Assembly: GCA_038205755.1 (NCBI GenBank)
Contig: JBBRBN010000009.1
Span: 1 to 64,000, forward strand
DNA length: 64,000 bases
From: JANNWF01 sp038205755
Lineage (GTDB): Bacteria; Pseudomonadota; Gammaproteobacteria; Xanthomonadales; Xanthomonadaceae
Direction of reading: 5' to 3'
The notes beneath the pieces were generated by a model. It ran no database searches. It was given only the letters and a program-made list of their open reading frames with translations, and was not told the origin of the DNA. Made by a program: the position numbers and the translations under genes. This document shows, in pieces, positions 53,029-62,560 of the stretch (its first letter is position 1; every line of letters starts with the position of its first letter).

Positions 53029-56000
53029 ATGCCTCATCATCCGGTCATGCGCTGGCTTCTGGTCTGTTTCCTGATCTTGCCCGTCGCGCCGGGCTGGGCG
53101 GCGAGTCAGACAGCCCTGCCGATTCAGGCGACGCTGGCTGGCTGTGACGATGACCGTGCGCCGGTGATCACGCTGACTGCGGCTGGGCTTAAGTTCAAAG
53201 GACTGCGCGCGCTGCAGCCCTATGCCGTCAACGTGCTGGAGCACGGCATCGACCTGAGCATCGCCGCGGACGCGCAGCAAACCCGGTGGACCGATTCCTC
53301 ACCGCGGGGATATGCCCGCGAGCCGACTTCAGTCACGGCTGATGCGAAGGGCGCGGCTACGCTGCCGGTAAAAGTTTTGCGGCAGTTCAGCTGGTCGCGA
53401 CTGCAGGTCGAACTCAGCTGCCTGGGCACGGGCATCGAGACCGACGCTACGCATGTGCTTGCCGACGCCCGCATCGCCGAACTCATGGAAGCCGTCACCG
53501 AAACGGGCGACACCATCGCTGCGGCGCAGGCGCTGGTCGCCATGGCTGGGGCGCTGCTGCGCGCTGAACGGCCATCCCGTGCGCGGATGTGGACCCATTT
53601 TCAACTGGCGGCGCTGGCTTCCTGGGGTGGATCCAGGCTGCGTGAGATCGAGTGGCTGCAGCTGGCGTACGCGGAAGCCACCGAGTTGGGCGACCCGGTG
53701 AGGGCCGCGGTAGCGCTAAGGAATATCGGCGACGCGATGCTTCCGCCCAACGACCCGGCCGCGGCGTCGATATACGACCGTGCAATCCAAGCGGCCCACG
53801 ACCTCGGCCTGGCAGACGTGGCCGCCAGCGCAGCCAACGGGAAATGCATCCTGAAGCGGATGCAAGGCGAGTCCGAGGCAGCGGCCGCATGCTATCTCAC
53901 AACCATCGCCGCGTTTGCCGCAATTGGCGATGCTGCGGCAGAGGGCAGCGCCCGGAACTCGCGAGCCACCGCGCTGCTTTACGTAGGTCGCTATGACGAA
54001 GCACGCAACGAGCTCGACCAGGCAGTGCAGCTGGCTGAACGTAGTGATACGCCGCTCTTGATTGCTCGCACGTCGCTGGTGCGGGCCTTGATGGCCCGCT
54101 GGGACGGTGACTTCGAGGTCGCGCTCTCGCTGCTGAACGGCGCGCTTCTGCTTTACATCCAACTGGGGCGGGCGGCCGACATCCAGCGCGCCGAAGATCT
54201 GATTGCCCAGACCTACGACCTTGCGCAGGAGCCGGCGCGCGCCGAGCACTACTTTCTAAGTGCGCTAGCCCGGGCGAGGCAACGCGGAGATAGCGTCAGC
54301 ATCGCCGAGATCGAAAGCTCGTTGGCGCGACTCCTTGCTGCCCGACAAGACTACGGGGAAGCGCTGCGCCTCCTGGAAGGGTCCAATGGCGTGCTCGCCC
54401 AGCAGTCGACAGCATCCCGCCATGCGGTGGGATTACTGCAACAAGCGACAGTCGAGCTGGCCGCAAACCGGCAGGACTCCGCACGGAAAACACTTCGTGG
54501 CCTGGCTGACCTCGAGCCATCGCTGCAGTGGCGAAATCAGATCAAGCTGGAGGCCCTGCGCCTGAAACTGGGCGTCGCCCGAGCCGACTTCGATGCCGAA
54601 GCGATGCTTGTACCCGCCGCACATGCCGCACTGGGCAAGGGCGATCTGACGCTATTCTTCGATCTGGGTGAAGCCTTGCTGCAGGACCGCGAGCGTCGCA
54701 ATGACCACAGCGGCGCTTTGCAGCTGGTGCGGCTCGCCATGCGAAGTGGAGTGCTGGTCGCCGGCAAGGTCCGCAGTCCGCTGCTGCGCAACGCGCTGTT
54801 GAGCCGACTCAAGCTGTTTGCGGCAACGCCGCTGTGGCAACTGCAGGACGGTCCCGTTCCGCCAGCAGTCGTCCGGTCGGCACTCGCGCACCTGGAGCGC
54901 TTACGCGCGATCGAACAGGAACCGTTCGGCTCAGCGCCGCTCGACAATGCGCTGGTCGAGCTGGAGCGGGTGCTGGCCGACGCCTCACGCAGCGAACAGG
55001 CCAGCTCACCGCAGCGTGAACAGCTGCTGCTCAATCTGATTGATCGGGAAGCACAAGGACGCTCGGCAGCGGCACAGCGGATCGATCCGCGTGCGGAATC
55101 CACCCTCTGGCCCGCCGAGCGGTCGGGCGATCACGCATTGCTCTACCTGGTCATGGTGGGGTCGCGGGCGGGCGCGCTGACCTTTGACGCCAGGGGTTGG
55201 CGCTGGCTGGGGGGGTTGGACGCAGCTGGCCTCAGAGAAGCAACGCAAAGGATCCAGGCCCTGCTGCATGGCGGCCACAGCTCTCGAGACCAGATTGATC
55301 TGCAGATCGCGACGCTGTCGACCGCGCTGCGCTGGAATGAGCTGTTTGAACGTGCTCCTGCCCGTCTCGCACTGGTGTTCGACAGTGAGCTCGCTGCCCT
55401 GCCGTGGGGGATGCTGCCGTCGCCGGGCGACGTGACGCGCGATCTGCTTGCCAGTGCCGAACTGCTTGTCCTGCAGTCATTGCGACCCCATGCCGGCGCT
55501 CCGTTCACGCGCCTGTACGGCGTCGCTGCCGGCGCCCCGGCAGCGCCGGGACTGCCGGCGCTAGAGCAGACTGCCAGCGAAATTGCTGTGGTCAGCGCAA
55601 GCTGGCCGCAGCTCACTCCGGTCACGTACCTGACGGCCTCCCGCGAGCAGCTGACGGCGGCGCTGCGTCAGCATGGCGCCCTCGTCCACGTCGCCGCGCA
55701 CGGCCGCGGCGATCAGGGACGTAGCGAAGATGCCGGGCTGTGGCTGGCGGACGGCCAGGGTCAGCCTGACTTTGTCAGCGCGCTGCGTTTGCGACGCACG
55801 CAGGTCGGCGCAGAACTGATCGTGCTTGGCGCGTGCGAGACCGGCGCCGCCGCATCCGGTCGATCACTGGGAATGGGCGGCGTGGCCGGCAGCCTGGTGG
55901 ATGCGGGAGCGGGCGCTGTCGTGGGCACCCGCTGGCCGGTTTCCGACCGGATCGCCCATGATTTCGCGGGCGCGTTTCACCGCGCGCTTGCCCAGACACC

Positions 56001-56142
56001 GGAGGCTCCGGCGAAGGCACTCAGCACCGCGCTGCAGGAGCTGCGGCGCAGCCCAGCCGGGCGCCATCCGACGCACTGGGCCGGCTGGTTTCTGGTTCGA
56101 AGAGGCCCACTGCCCCAGGCAGCCAGCGCGCACACCGAGTGA
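53029..56142 (+). CDS. Exported TPR-CHAT protein (caspase-like peptidase)
   Basis: This 1037-residue protein has a signal peptide (MRWLLVCFLILPVAPGWA; start 53029 or 53047), a beta-rich region to about residue 145, a long array of TPR-like helices (about 150-560), a helical linker, and a C-terminal CHAT domain (about 690-1025). CHAT domains share the caspase fold. The catalytic pair is intact: H891 in HVAAHGRG and C936 in VLGACETGAA, followed by GMGGVAGSLVDAGAGAVVGT and the WPVSD segment. Export to the periplasm is odd for a protein often thought of as a cytoplasmic effector. It follows the caspase-like gene and precedes a small membrane protein gene by 103 bp. Confidence 0.9.
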   Translation: MPHHPVMRWLLVCFLILPVAPGWAASQTALPIQATLAGCDDDRAPVITLTAAGLKFKGLRALQPYAVNVLEHGIDLSIAADAQQTRWTDSSPRGYAREPTSVTADAKGAATLPVKVLRQFSWSRLQVELSCLGTGIETDATHVLADARIAELMEAVTETGDTIAAAQALVAMAGALLRAERPSRARMWTHFQLAALASWGGSRLREIEWLQLAYAEATELGDPVRAAVALRNIGDAMLPPNDPAAASIYDRAIQAAHDLGLADVAASAANGKCILKRMQGESEAAAACYLTTIAAFAAIGDAAAEGSARNSRATALLYVGRYDEARNELDQAVQLAERSDTPLLIARTSLVRALMARWDGDFEVALSLLNGALLLYIQLGRAADIQRAEDLIAQTYDLAQEPARAEHYFLSALARARQRGDSVSIAEIESSLARLLAARQDYGEALRLLEGSNGVLAQQSTASRHAVGLLQQATVELAANRQDSARKTLRGLADLEPSLQWRNQIKLEALRLKLGVARADFDAEAMLVPAAHAALGKGDLTLFFDLGEALLQDRERRNDHSGALQLVRLAMRSGVLVAGKVRSPLLRNALLSRLKLFAATPLWQLQDGPVPPAVVRSALAHLERLRAIEQEPFGSAPLDNALVELERVLADASRSEQASSPQREQLLLNLIDREAQGRSAAAQRIDPRAESTLWPAERSGDHALLYLVMVGSRAGALTFDARGWRWLGGLDAAGLREATQRIQALLHGGHSSRDQIDLQIATLSTALRWNELFERAPARLALVFDSELAALPWGMLPSPGDVTRDLLASAELLVLQSLRPHAGAPFTRLYGVAAGAPAAPGLPALEQTASEIAVVSASWPQLTPVTYLTASREQLTAALRQHGALVHVAAHGRGDQGRSEDAGLWLADGQGQPDFVSALRLRRTQVGAELIVLGACETGAAASGRSLGMGGVAGSLVDAGAGAVVGTRWPVSDRIAHDFAGAFHRALAQTPEAPAKALSTALQELRRSPAGRHPTHWAGWFLVRRGPLPQAASAHTE

Positions 56143-56245
56143 GCCAGACGGAACAAACCGGCCAAGGCTGCGAAATGAGGGCCTCTTGCAACACCTTACT
56201 TCCTGAGGCCGCCCAATTCGGCGCGGCAATCCAGGAGGCAACGCC

Positions 56246-56665
56246 ATGTTCACGCACCTCGTTTCGGCCGCTCGCACCATTTCTTCCCGCTTCGCGTCAC
56301 TCTCACAGGCCCGCCGCAGTCTCAATGTGCTCGCGACGCAGCAGCGCACCGTCCAGCAGGAAAACGAGGCGCGCCGATTGGAGGCGCAGCTGTTCTTTGA
56401 TCGGGACTTGCTGTCCCGGGCCCGCGCCGAGCTGTACCTTCCGTACAAGCGTCAGCTGCTGGCCTGCGCCGCCGCCCTGATGCTGGCTGCCAGCCCAATC
56501 ACCAGTGAGGCGAGTACGCCAGACGGCAATGAGACGCCAGTCTCCGATGCGCCCCACGGTGGGGACGATGAATCTGTATTTGGCTGGCTCGAGAGGTGGG
56601 TCGATTCGGTGCTCACGAACAATGGGGAAGGGGCGGAGGGCGATCCGGACGATGGCAAGGGCTAA
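56246..56665 (+). CDS. Small membrane protein with anti-sigma-like motif
   Basis: The 139-residue protein has a strong Shine-Dalgarno (AGGAGG, 8 nt before ATG), an N-terminal helical region, one hydrophobic helix (about 69-85) and an acidic tail (DDESVFGWLERWVDSVL). Near residue 48 it reads LEAQLFFDRDLLSRARAEL, which closely resembles LEARLFFEPNLLEAAQLD in the convergent anti-sigma-like protein. I do not know a family for it. Its stop codon overlaps the convergent gene end by 4 bp. The shared motif suggests both bind the same partner, perhaps the sigma factor. Confidence 0.7.
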   Translation: MFTHLVSAARTISSRFASLSQARRSLNVLATQQRTVQQENEARRLEAQLFFDRDLLSRARAELYLPYKRQLLACAAALMLAASPITSEASTPDGNETPVSDAPHGGDDESVFGWLERWVDSVLTNNGEGAEGDPDDGKG

Positions 56666-57306
56666 TCCAGCGCCTGCGGCCGATAGCGGATTCGCAATGC
56701 CGCACCGGCCGCAGCGCCATCGGTGCTCGCAATCTCGATCAGATAGTCTCCTGCGGCCAGTTCTCCAGGGGCAAACGCCAAACTCAGCACGCCGTCCTTG
56801 GGCAGCAGGCCGGCGATCTGGACCGGGCGTTCGCCGCCGGGTGCGGCCACCAGGCTCAATGTGAAGGGGCCGCTGCCGGCAGCCGGCGCCGGCAGCTCCA
56901 TCACCAGCATGCCGACATCCGCTCGTGGCGCGACCAGCAATGCCTCGTCGCTGGCGCTGCGGCGCACATCCAAACTGACCCACTCGACGTTGCCGCGGGT
57001 GGCGGGCGCCTGTTCGCTGGTTCCCACAAATGGCAGCACGGCCATCGCACCAACGCCAGCGGCCAGCAGCATCGACCACGGGCCGGTGCTGCGGCGAGCG
57101 GGCGCGGAGCCCCGCCGCGGCTGCGGCGCAGCGACGTGCGCGTCGTTCAATCCAGGATCGATCTGCTGATCCAGCTGCGCCGCCTCCAGCAGATTGGGCT
57201 CAAAAAACAGTCGCGCCTCGAGGGCATCGGCAGCGGTCGAATCCAGTTCGCCGCGTCGCCATGCGCGCAACAGCAGATTGTCAGCGGTGGAAATTGAATA
57301 AGTCAT
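56662..57306 (-). CDS. Probable membrane anti-sigma factor
   Basis: The 214-residue protein has an N-terminal cytoplasmic segment (TADNLLLRAWRRGELDST, then ALEARLFFEPNLLEAA) resembling the helical anti-sigma domain of ECF antagonists. One membrane helix (SMLLAAGVGAMAVLPFV, about 78-94) follows, and then a periplasmic beta domain of about 115 residues with LPAPAAGSGPFTLSLVAAPG. No zinc cysteines are present. It lies 16 bp after the sigma gene on the same strand, the typical place for an anti-sigma factor. The periplasmic domain could receive the signal. Confidence 0.75.
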   Translation of the reverse strand: MTYSISTADNLLLRAWRRGELDSTAADALEARLFFEPNLLEAAQLDQQIDPGLNDAHVAAPQPRRGSAPARRSTGPWSMLLAAGVGAMAVLPFVGTSEQAPATRGNVEWVSLDVRRSASDEALLVAPRADVGMLVMELPAPAAGSGPFTLSLVAAPGGERPVQIAGLLPKDGVLSLAFAPGELAAGDYLIEIASTDGAAAGAALRIRYRPQALD

Positions 57307-57322
57307 CGCAGTCTCCTCAAGT

Positions 57323-58003
57323 CTATTGCTGCGGTACGTCGAATTGCAGCGACCGCCACATCTGACCGAAACGCTGACGCGCCCGATGCAGCACCTTGCC
57401 CAGCTGGGCGCTGTCCATCGACAGCTGCGACTGCAGCTCGGATGTGGATGTCTCCCGCAGATAGTAGCTGTGCAGCAGCTCGCGGTCGCGCGCATTCGGC
57501 AGCGCTGCCAGCACCTCGCCGATACACTTCTGCACCTGCTCGCCGGCCAGCGATTCGCTGGCATCGAGGGCCGTCTCGCCCGCCGGCTCGAGCGCCTCAC
57601 CGCTGCTGTAGGTTTGTCGGCGCGAGCGCTTTCGCTCAGCGTTCAAGGCCAGCTGCCGGGCCGTCTGCAGCGCGTATTCGACCAACGCCACGGGATCGTC
57701 GATGCGGCCCTCACGCGCAGCCCGCAGGACCACGATCAAAGCGTCCTGACACAGATCATCGACGCCTTCTGCGTGGCGCGCGCGGTGCCGCAGGACCACC
57801 TCCAGCGGCGCCCGCAAGGCCCGCATGAGCTGATCTTCGGCCTGCTGGTCGCCGGCGCGGATCGCGGACAGCATGCCGGCGTAGTCCGGCGCGCCCGGTC
57901 GGCACGGAAATGCCGCGACCTTCCCGGTGACCGATCCTGCATCGACGCCCGCCGCTTTCGCAGTCGTGCCGCCGAAGCTGATGCGCTCAACAATTGAAGC
58001 CAT
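57323..58003 (-). CDS. Sigma-70 family sigma factor (ECF-like)
   Basis: The 226-residue protein has an N-terminal extension of about 45 residues, then region 2 (IRAGDQQAEDQLMRALRAPL, DDLCQDALIVVLRAAREGRI) and region 4 (LPNARDRELLHSYYLRETST, SELQSQLSMDSAQLGKVLH). The D-D-L-C-Q-D-A-L motif of region 2.2 is clear. The ATG at 58003 is preferred over the upstream open frame. It is longer at the N-terminus than most ECF factors. Together with the following gene it forms a sigma/anti-sigma pair facing the CHAT operon. Confidence 0.85.
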   Translation of the reverse strand: MASIVERISFGGTTAKAAGVDAGSVTGKVAAFPCRPGAPDYAGMLSAIRAGDQQAEDQLMRALRAPLEVVLRHRARHAEGVDDLCQDALIVVLRAAREGRIDDPVALVEYALQTARQLALNAERKRSRRQTYSSGEALEPAGETALDASESLAGEQVQKCIGEVLAALPNARDRELLHSYYLRETSTSELQSQLSMDSAQLGKVLHRARQRFGQMWRSLQFDVPQQ

Positions 58004-58171
58004 GGTCCTTGCCCCTGTGAGGCCTCCCCCGCGACGAGCATAGCCGGATATGCGGGCTGGCGCAGCGGCTTGCGGATATTGTTGGCAATTGAACTGCGGA
58101 TCTTGCAAAGGACGAGCGCCTGCGAACGAATGCGCGGTTGCAGTGCATGAACAAGGGGCGTCATCGAGCGA

Positions 58172-59161
58172 TCACAGCCGCTCGAACACCTCGCCCAGCC
58201 GCTGGGTGCGCGGCCGCTCCATCGCAACCCGATCCGGCCTGATCGGCTGCCAGCCCTCGCCGGCCCGTTCCGCGATGGCAAACGCAAAGAAATAGTCCGG
58301 GTCGGCGCCCATTCTGAGATCCGCAACGTGCAGTTGGTCACCGACAGCCTCGACCTTGAGAAATCCGCGGCTGAACCAGTCCAGCGTGGTCAGCGCAGCC
58401 ATTGGTGGCAAGGCTGCGCGCAGCCCCGCATCGCTGGAAATGGTCAGCGGCTGAAAATGGGCCGGATCGCTGCGCAGCAGCGAGTACCAGCCCTCCGCAT
58501 GCCCATCCGGAGTCCGCACCAGCACCCGCCAGAGCAGCGTCGTGAAGGGTGCTGGCGTGGCAAGAATCAGGCCCGCGGACTGGCCACGCAAAGCCAATAC
58601 CCGCTCGACCTCGCGTTCTACGTGCCACTTGGCGGCCAGTCCGAATGCCAGATAGGCTTGGGCAAGCGCCAGCCCAACGACCAGCGCCTTCCTGACCGCC
58701 TGATCGCGGCCTCGCCGCCACGCGACCACAACCGCCGCCAGCAGCGGCAGCGTGTAGAGCGGATCGATGATGAAGACGTTCGACCAGGCAGTCGGCGGCG
58801 GCATCAGCGGCCACCACAGCTGCGTGCCGTACACCGTGCAGGCGTCCAGCAGTGGGTGGGTGATCAGGCTCAGCCAGACCGCCAGCCACCAGCGACCGGC
58901 AGGCAGGTCCTGCAGGTGTCGATCCCCGCGCCGCAGGAGCCAAGCCAACGGCAGCGACAGCAGCGACAGCACGAACAGCGAATGGCTGAAGCCACGGTGG
59001 CGGACGAACTGTTCAACCGGATCCAGATGTCCCAGCAGCAGCACATCGAGATCGGGCAGGGTACCCAATGCCGCGCCGTACAGCAGCGCCCGCCGCGCCG
59101 GCCGGCCCGCCACGACGCCGCAGACAGCTGCGCCAAGAACCATCTGGCTGAGTGAGTCCAT
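58172..59161 (-). CDS. YdjM-like membrane-bound metal-dependent hydrolase
   Basis: The 329-residue inner-membrane protein matches the YdjM/LexA-regulated hydrolase family. It begins MDSLSQMVLGAAVCGVVAG and has the motifs GTLPDLDVLLL, HRGFSHSLFVL and LITHPLLDACTVYGTQLWWP, with conserved His/Asp residues for metal binding, plus membrane helices and a C-terminal soluble part. The ATG at 59161 lies 3 bp inside the boundary of a 159-bp MITE-like element plus its flanking TAG, so the Shine-Dalgarno-like GGCGGGCTAGCA is supplied by the element end. The open frame continues into the element but is not considered coding there. Confidence 0.88.
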   Translation of the reverse strand: MDSLSQMVLGAAVCGVVAGRPARRALLYGAALGTLPDLDVLLLGHLDPVEQFVRHRGFSHSLFVLSLLSLPLAWLLRRGDRHLQDLPAGRWWLAVWLSLITHPLLDACTVYGTQLWWPLMPPPTAWSNVFIIDPLYTLPLLAAVVVAWRRGRDQAVRKALVVGLALAQAYLAFGLAAKWHVEREVERVLALRGQSAGLILATPAPFTTLLWRVLVRTPDGHAEGWYSLLRSDPAHFQPLTISSDAGLRAALPPMAALTTLDWFSRGFLKVEAVGDQLHVADLRMGADPDYFFAFAIAERAGEGWQPIRPDRVAMERPRTQRLGEVFERL

Positions 59162-59167
59162 TGCTAG

Positions 59168-59326
59168 CCCGCCTGTTTCATGAATCTCACACGCCCTCGC
59201 TTGTCTCTTGTCCGCGCACGGAACTACCTCAGTCGGCCGTATGGCCCGATACGACGCTTCTTCGCAAAATCCCGCGTGCGAACAATATCCCGCGCGATCG
59301 TCGCGCGAATTCATGAATCAAGCGGG
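59168..59326. mobile_element. 159-bp MITE-like element, copy 2
   Basis: The ends are CCCGCCTGTTTCATGAAT (59168-59185) and ATTCATGAATCAAGCGGG (59309-59326), near-perfect inverted repeats with changes at only a few positions. The length is identical to the copy at 21690-21848 and the interior aligns throughout, including CCCTCGCTTGTCTCTTGTCC and GAACAATATCC. It lies between the ydjM-like and metK genes. The stretch 59327-59481 is presumably the metK promoter region. Confidence 0.8.
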
Positions 59327-59481
59327 CTGGAGTCTGCACATTGGGCCGTGAAGTGAAAGACTGAATGATGGCCGACCCGGAGCATTCAAAGCCACCTGTA
59401 CGGATGCACCGACGCCACGCGCCATGTATCATTCGCGCCCGCCATCCATCCCTTCATGCGAATACAAGGATACATCCAGCG

Positions 59482-60693
<1,212 letters not shown>

Positions 60694-60700
60694 ATGTGCA

Positions 60701-60730
60701 GCGCCGCAGTCGGTCGCACGGCTGCGGCGC
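60701..60730 (+). terminator. Hairpin after metK (possible terminator)
   Basis: A perfect 9-bp stem (GCGCCGCAG/CTGCGGCGC) with a 12-nt loop begins 8 bp after the metK stop codon. The T-run after it is poor, so it may act weakly or only stabilise the mRNA 3' end. Confidence 0.4.
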
Positions 60731-60803
60731 ACCTTGCGCGGGATCGATCCTCGCGCAGGCTTCATCCGACCGCCACGCGGTCGGGCTAAACTACCGTCTG
60801 TCC

Positions 60804-60897
60804 CCGCCGAGGGGCGCTGCATGTTCCCGCCAGACCCACCCGTCTGGCGCGCGAAACTCAGGCTCGGCGAAGGTTGCAACACTGCAACGGCGCCCGT
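60804..60897 (+). promoter_or_regulatory. S-adenosylhomocysteine (SAH) riboswitch
   Basis: The leader ahead of ahcY contains CCGAGGGGCGCTGCA, later CAGGCTCGGCGAAGGTTGCA and then GCAACGGCGCCCG, in the order of the SAH riboswitch consensus (CCGAGG-GCGYUGC, GGCUCGG, CAACGGCGCUC). CCGAG pairs with CTCGG, and the GGCGC/GCGCC-type segments form the pseudoknot. SAH riboswitches turn genes on when SAH builds up. Here it would raise AhcY, which removes SAH. Confidence 0.88.
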
Positions 60898-60963
60898 AAC
60901 CCGATGTCCTGCCGCCACTGCACAGCGCCGGCAGCGACTCTTCCGCTTACGGAGATCTACCCG

Positions 60964-62406
60964 ATGAATGCTGTCGTAAAACACCTGCCGATCCAAGCTG
61001 ATCGCGCGCAAGACTACAAGGTCCATGACATGGCGCTGGCCGATCTTGGCCGTCGCCGAATCCGCATGGCCGAAGAGGAAATGCCTGGCCTGATGCAGAT
61101 CCGCGCCAAGTACGCGCCGCTGCAGCCGCTGAAGGATGTGCGCGTGTCCGGCTCGCTGCACATGACCAAGGAGACCGCTGTCCTGATCGAGACACTGGCA
61201 GCGCTCGGCGCCAACGTGCGCTGGGCCAGCTGCAATATCTTCTCGACCCAGGACGACGCCGCCGCCGCCATCGCCGCGTCCGGCGTGCCGGTGTTCGCCT
61301 GGAAGGGCGAGAGCCTGGAAGAGTACTGGGACTGCACGCTGGACATGCTGACCCACCCGGGCCTGCTTGGTCCCGAGCTGATCGTCGACGACGGCGGCGA
61401 CGCCACCCTGCTGATCCACAAGGGTGTTGACATGGAGAATGGCGACAGCTGGGTTGACTCGGCCGGCGCCAATCACGAGGAGCAGGTGATCAAGAACCTG
61501 CTCAAGCGCACCCGCAGCGAGCGCCCCGGTTTCTGGAAGACGGTCGCGCGCGACTGGCGCGGCGTGTCCGAAGAGACCACCACTGGCGTGCACCGTCTTT
61601 ATCAGATGATGGAGGCCGGCAAGCTGCTGGTGCCGGCAATCAATGTCAACGACTCGGTAACCAAGTCGAAGTTCGACAATCTCTACGGTTGCCGTGAGTC
61701 GCTGGTCGACGCCATCAAGCGCGCCACCGACCTGATGATCTCCGGCAAGGTCGCTCTTGTCTGCGGTTATGGCGACGTCGGCAAGGGCAGCGCGCAGAGC
61801 CTGCGCAACCAGGGCGCCCGCGTCATCGTCACCGAGATCGATCCGATCAACGCCCTGCAGGCGGCGATGGAAGGCTTCGAGGTCAAGCGCATCGAGGACG
61901 TGCTGCACGAGGCCGACATCTTCGTCACCACCACCGGCAACAAGGACATCATCACCCTGGAGCACATGCAGGGCATGAAGAACAATGCCCTGGTCTGCAA
62001 CATCGGCCACTTTGACAACGAGATCCAGGTTGATCGTCTGAACGAGAGTGGCGCGGCGAAGGAAACCATCAAGCCGCAGGTTGACCGCTACACCTTCGCC
62101 AGCGGCCGCAGCATCTATCTGCTGGCCGAAGGGCGGCTGGTGAATCTGGGTTGCGCGCACGGCCATCCGGCCTTCGTGATGTCGAACTCGTTCTCCAACC
62201 AGACCCTGGCGCAGATCGACCTGTGGGCCAACAAGGACACCTACGAGAAGACCGTCTATCGCCTGTCGAAGAAGCTCGACGAGGAAGTCGCACGGCTGCA
62301 CCTGGAGCAGATCGGCGTCAAGCTGACCACGCTCACGCAGGATCAGGCCGACTACCTTGGCGTGGCGGTGGAAGGCCCGTACAAGCCGGACCATTACCGC
62401 TACTGA
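60964..62406 (+). CDS. ahcY: Adenosylhomocysteinase
   Basis: AhcY splits S-adenosylhomocysteine into adenosine and homocysteine. The 480-residue protein has the RIRMAEEEMPGLM N-terminal motif, SCNIFSTQDDAAAA, the NAD-binding GYGDVGKGSAQSL and the C-terminal DQADYLGVAVEGPYKPDHYRY. The start at 60964 has GGAG 9 nt upstream and lies after the SAH riboswitch. Homocysteine released here can be remethylated with methyl-THF made by MetF, encoded next. Confidence 0.98.
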   Translation: MNAVVKHLPIQADRAQDYKVHDMALADLGRRRIRMAEEEMPGLMQIRAKYAPLQPLKDVRVSGSLHMTKETAVLIETLAALGANVRWASCNIFSTQDDAAAAIAASGVPVFAWKGESLEEYWDCTLDMLTHPGLLGPELIVDDGGDATLLIHKGVDMENGDSWVDSAGANHEEQVIKNLLKRTRSERPGFWKTVARDWRGVSEETTTGVHRLYQMMEAGKLLVPAINVNDSVTKSKFDNLYGCRESLVDAIKRATDLMISGKVALVCGYGDVGKGSAQSLRNQGARVIVTEIDPINALQAAMEGFEVKRIEDVLHEADIFVTTTGNKDIITLEHMQGMKNNALVCNIGHFDNEIQVDRLNESGAAKETIKPQVDRYTFASGRSIYLLAEGRLVNLGCAHGHPAFVMSNSFSNQTLAQIDLWANKDTYEKTVYRLSKKLDEEVARLHLEQIGVKLTTLTQDQADYLGVAVEGPYKPDHYRY

Positions 62407-62431
62407 TCGAACTGCGGTCGAACCGATGAAC

Positions 62432-62466
62432 GCACGGGCACCTCACGGTGCCCGTGCTGCTTTCTG
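62432..62466 (+). terminator. Rho-independent terminator after ahcY
   Basis: A perfect 11-bp stem, GCACGGGCACC/GGTGCCCGTGC with a TCAC loop, followed by TGCTTTCT, lies 25 bp after the ahcY stop codon. metF therefore probably has its own promoter in 62467-62560. Confidence 0.85.
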
Positions 62467-62560
62467 GCCCCGGCATTGGACCGGCTCAGATGCGGATGGT
62501 ATCCATCGCTTCATCCGCTTGAAAAGATACAATCAAGATCCGCCCACGGAGTCTGGACTG

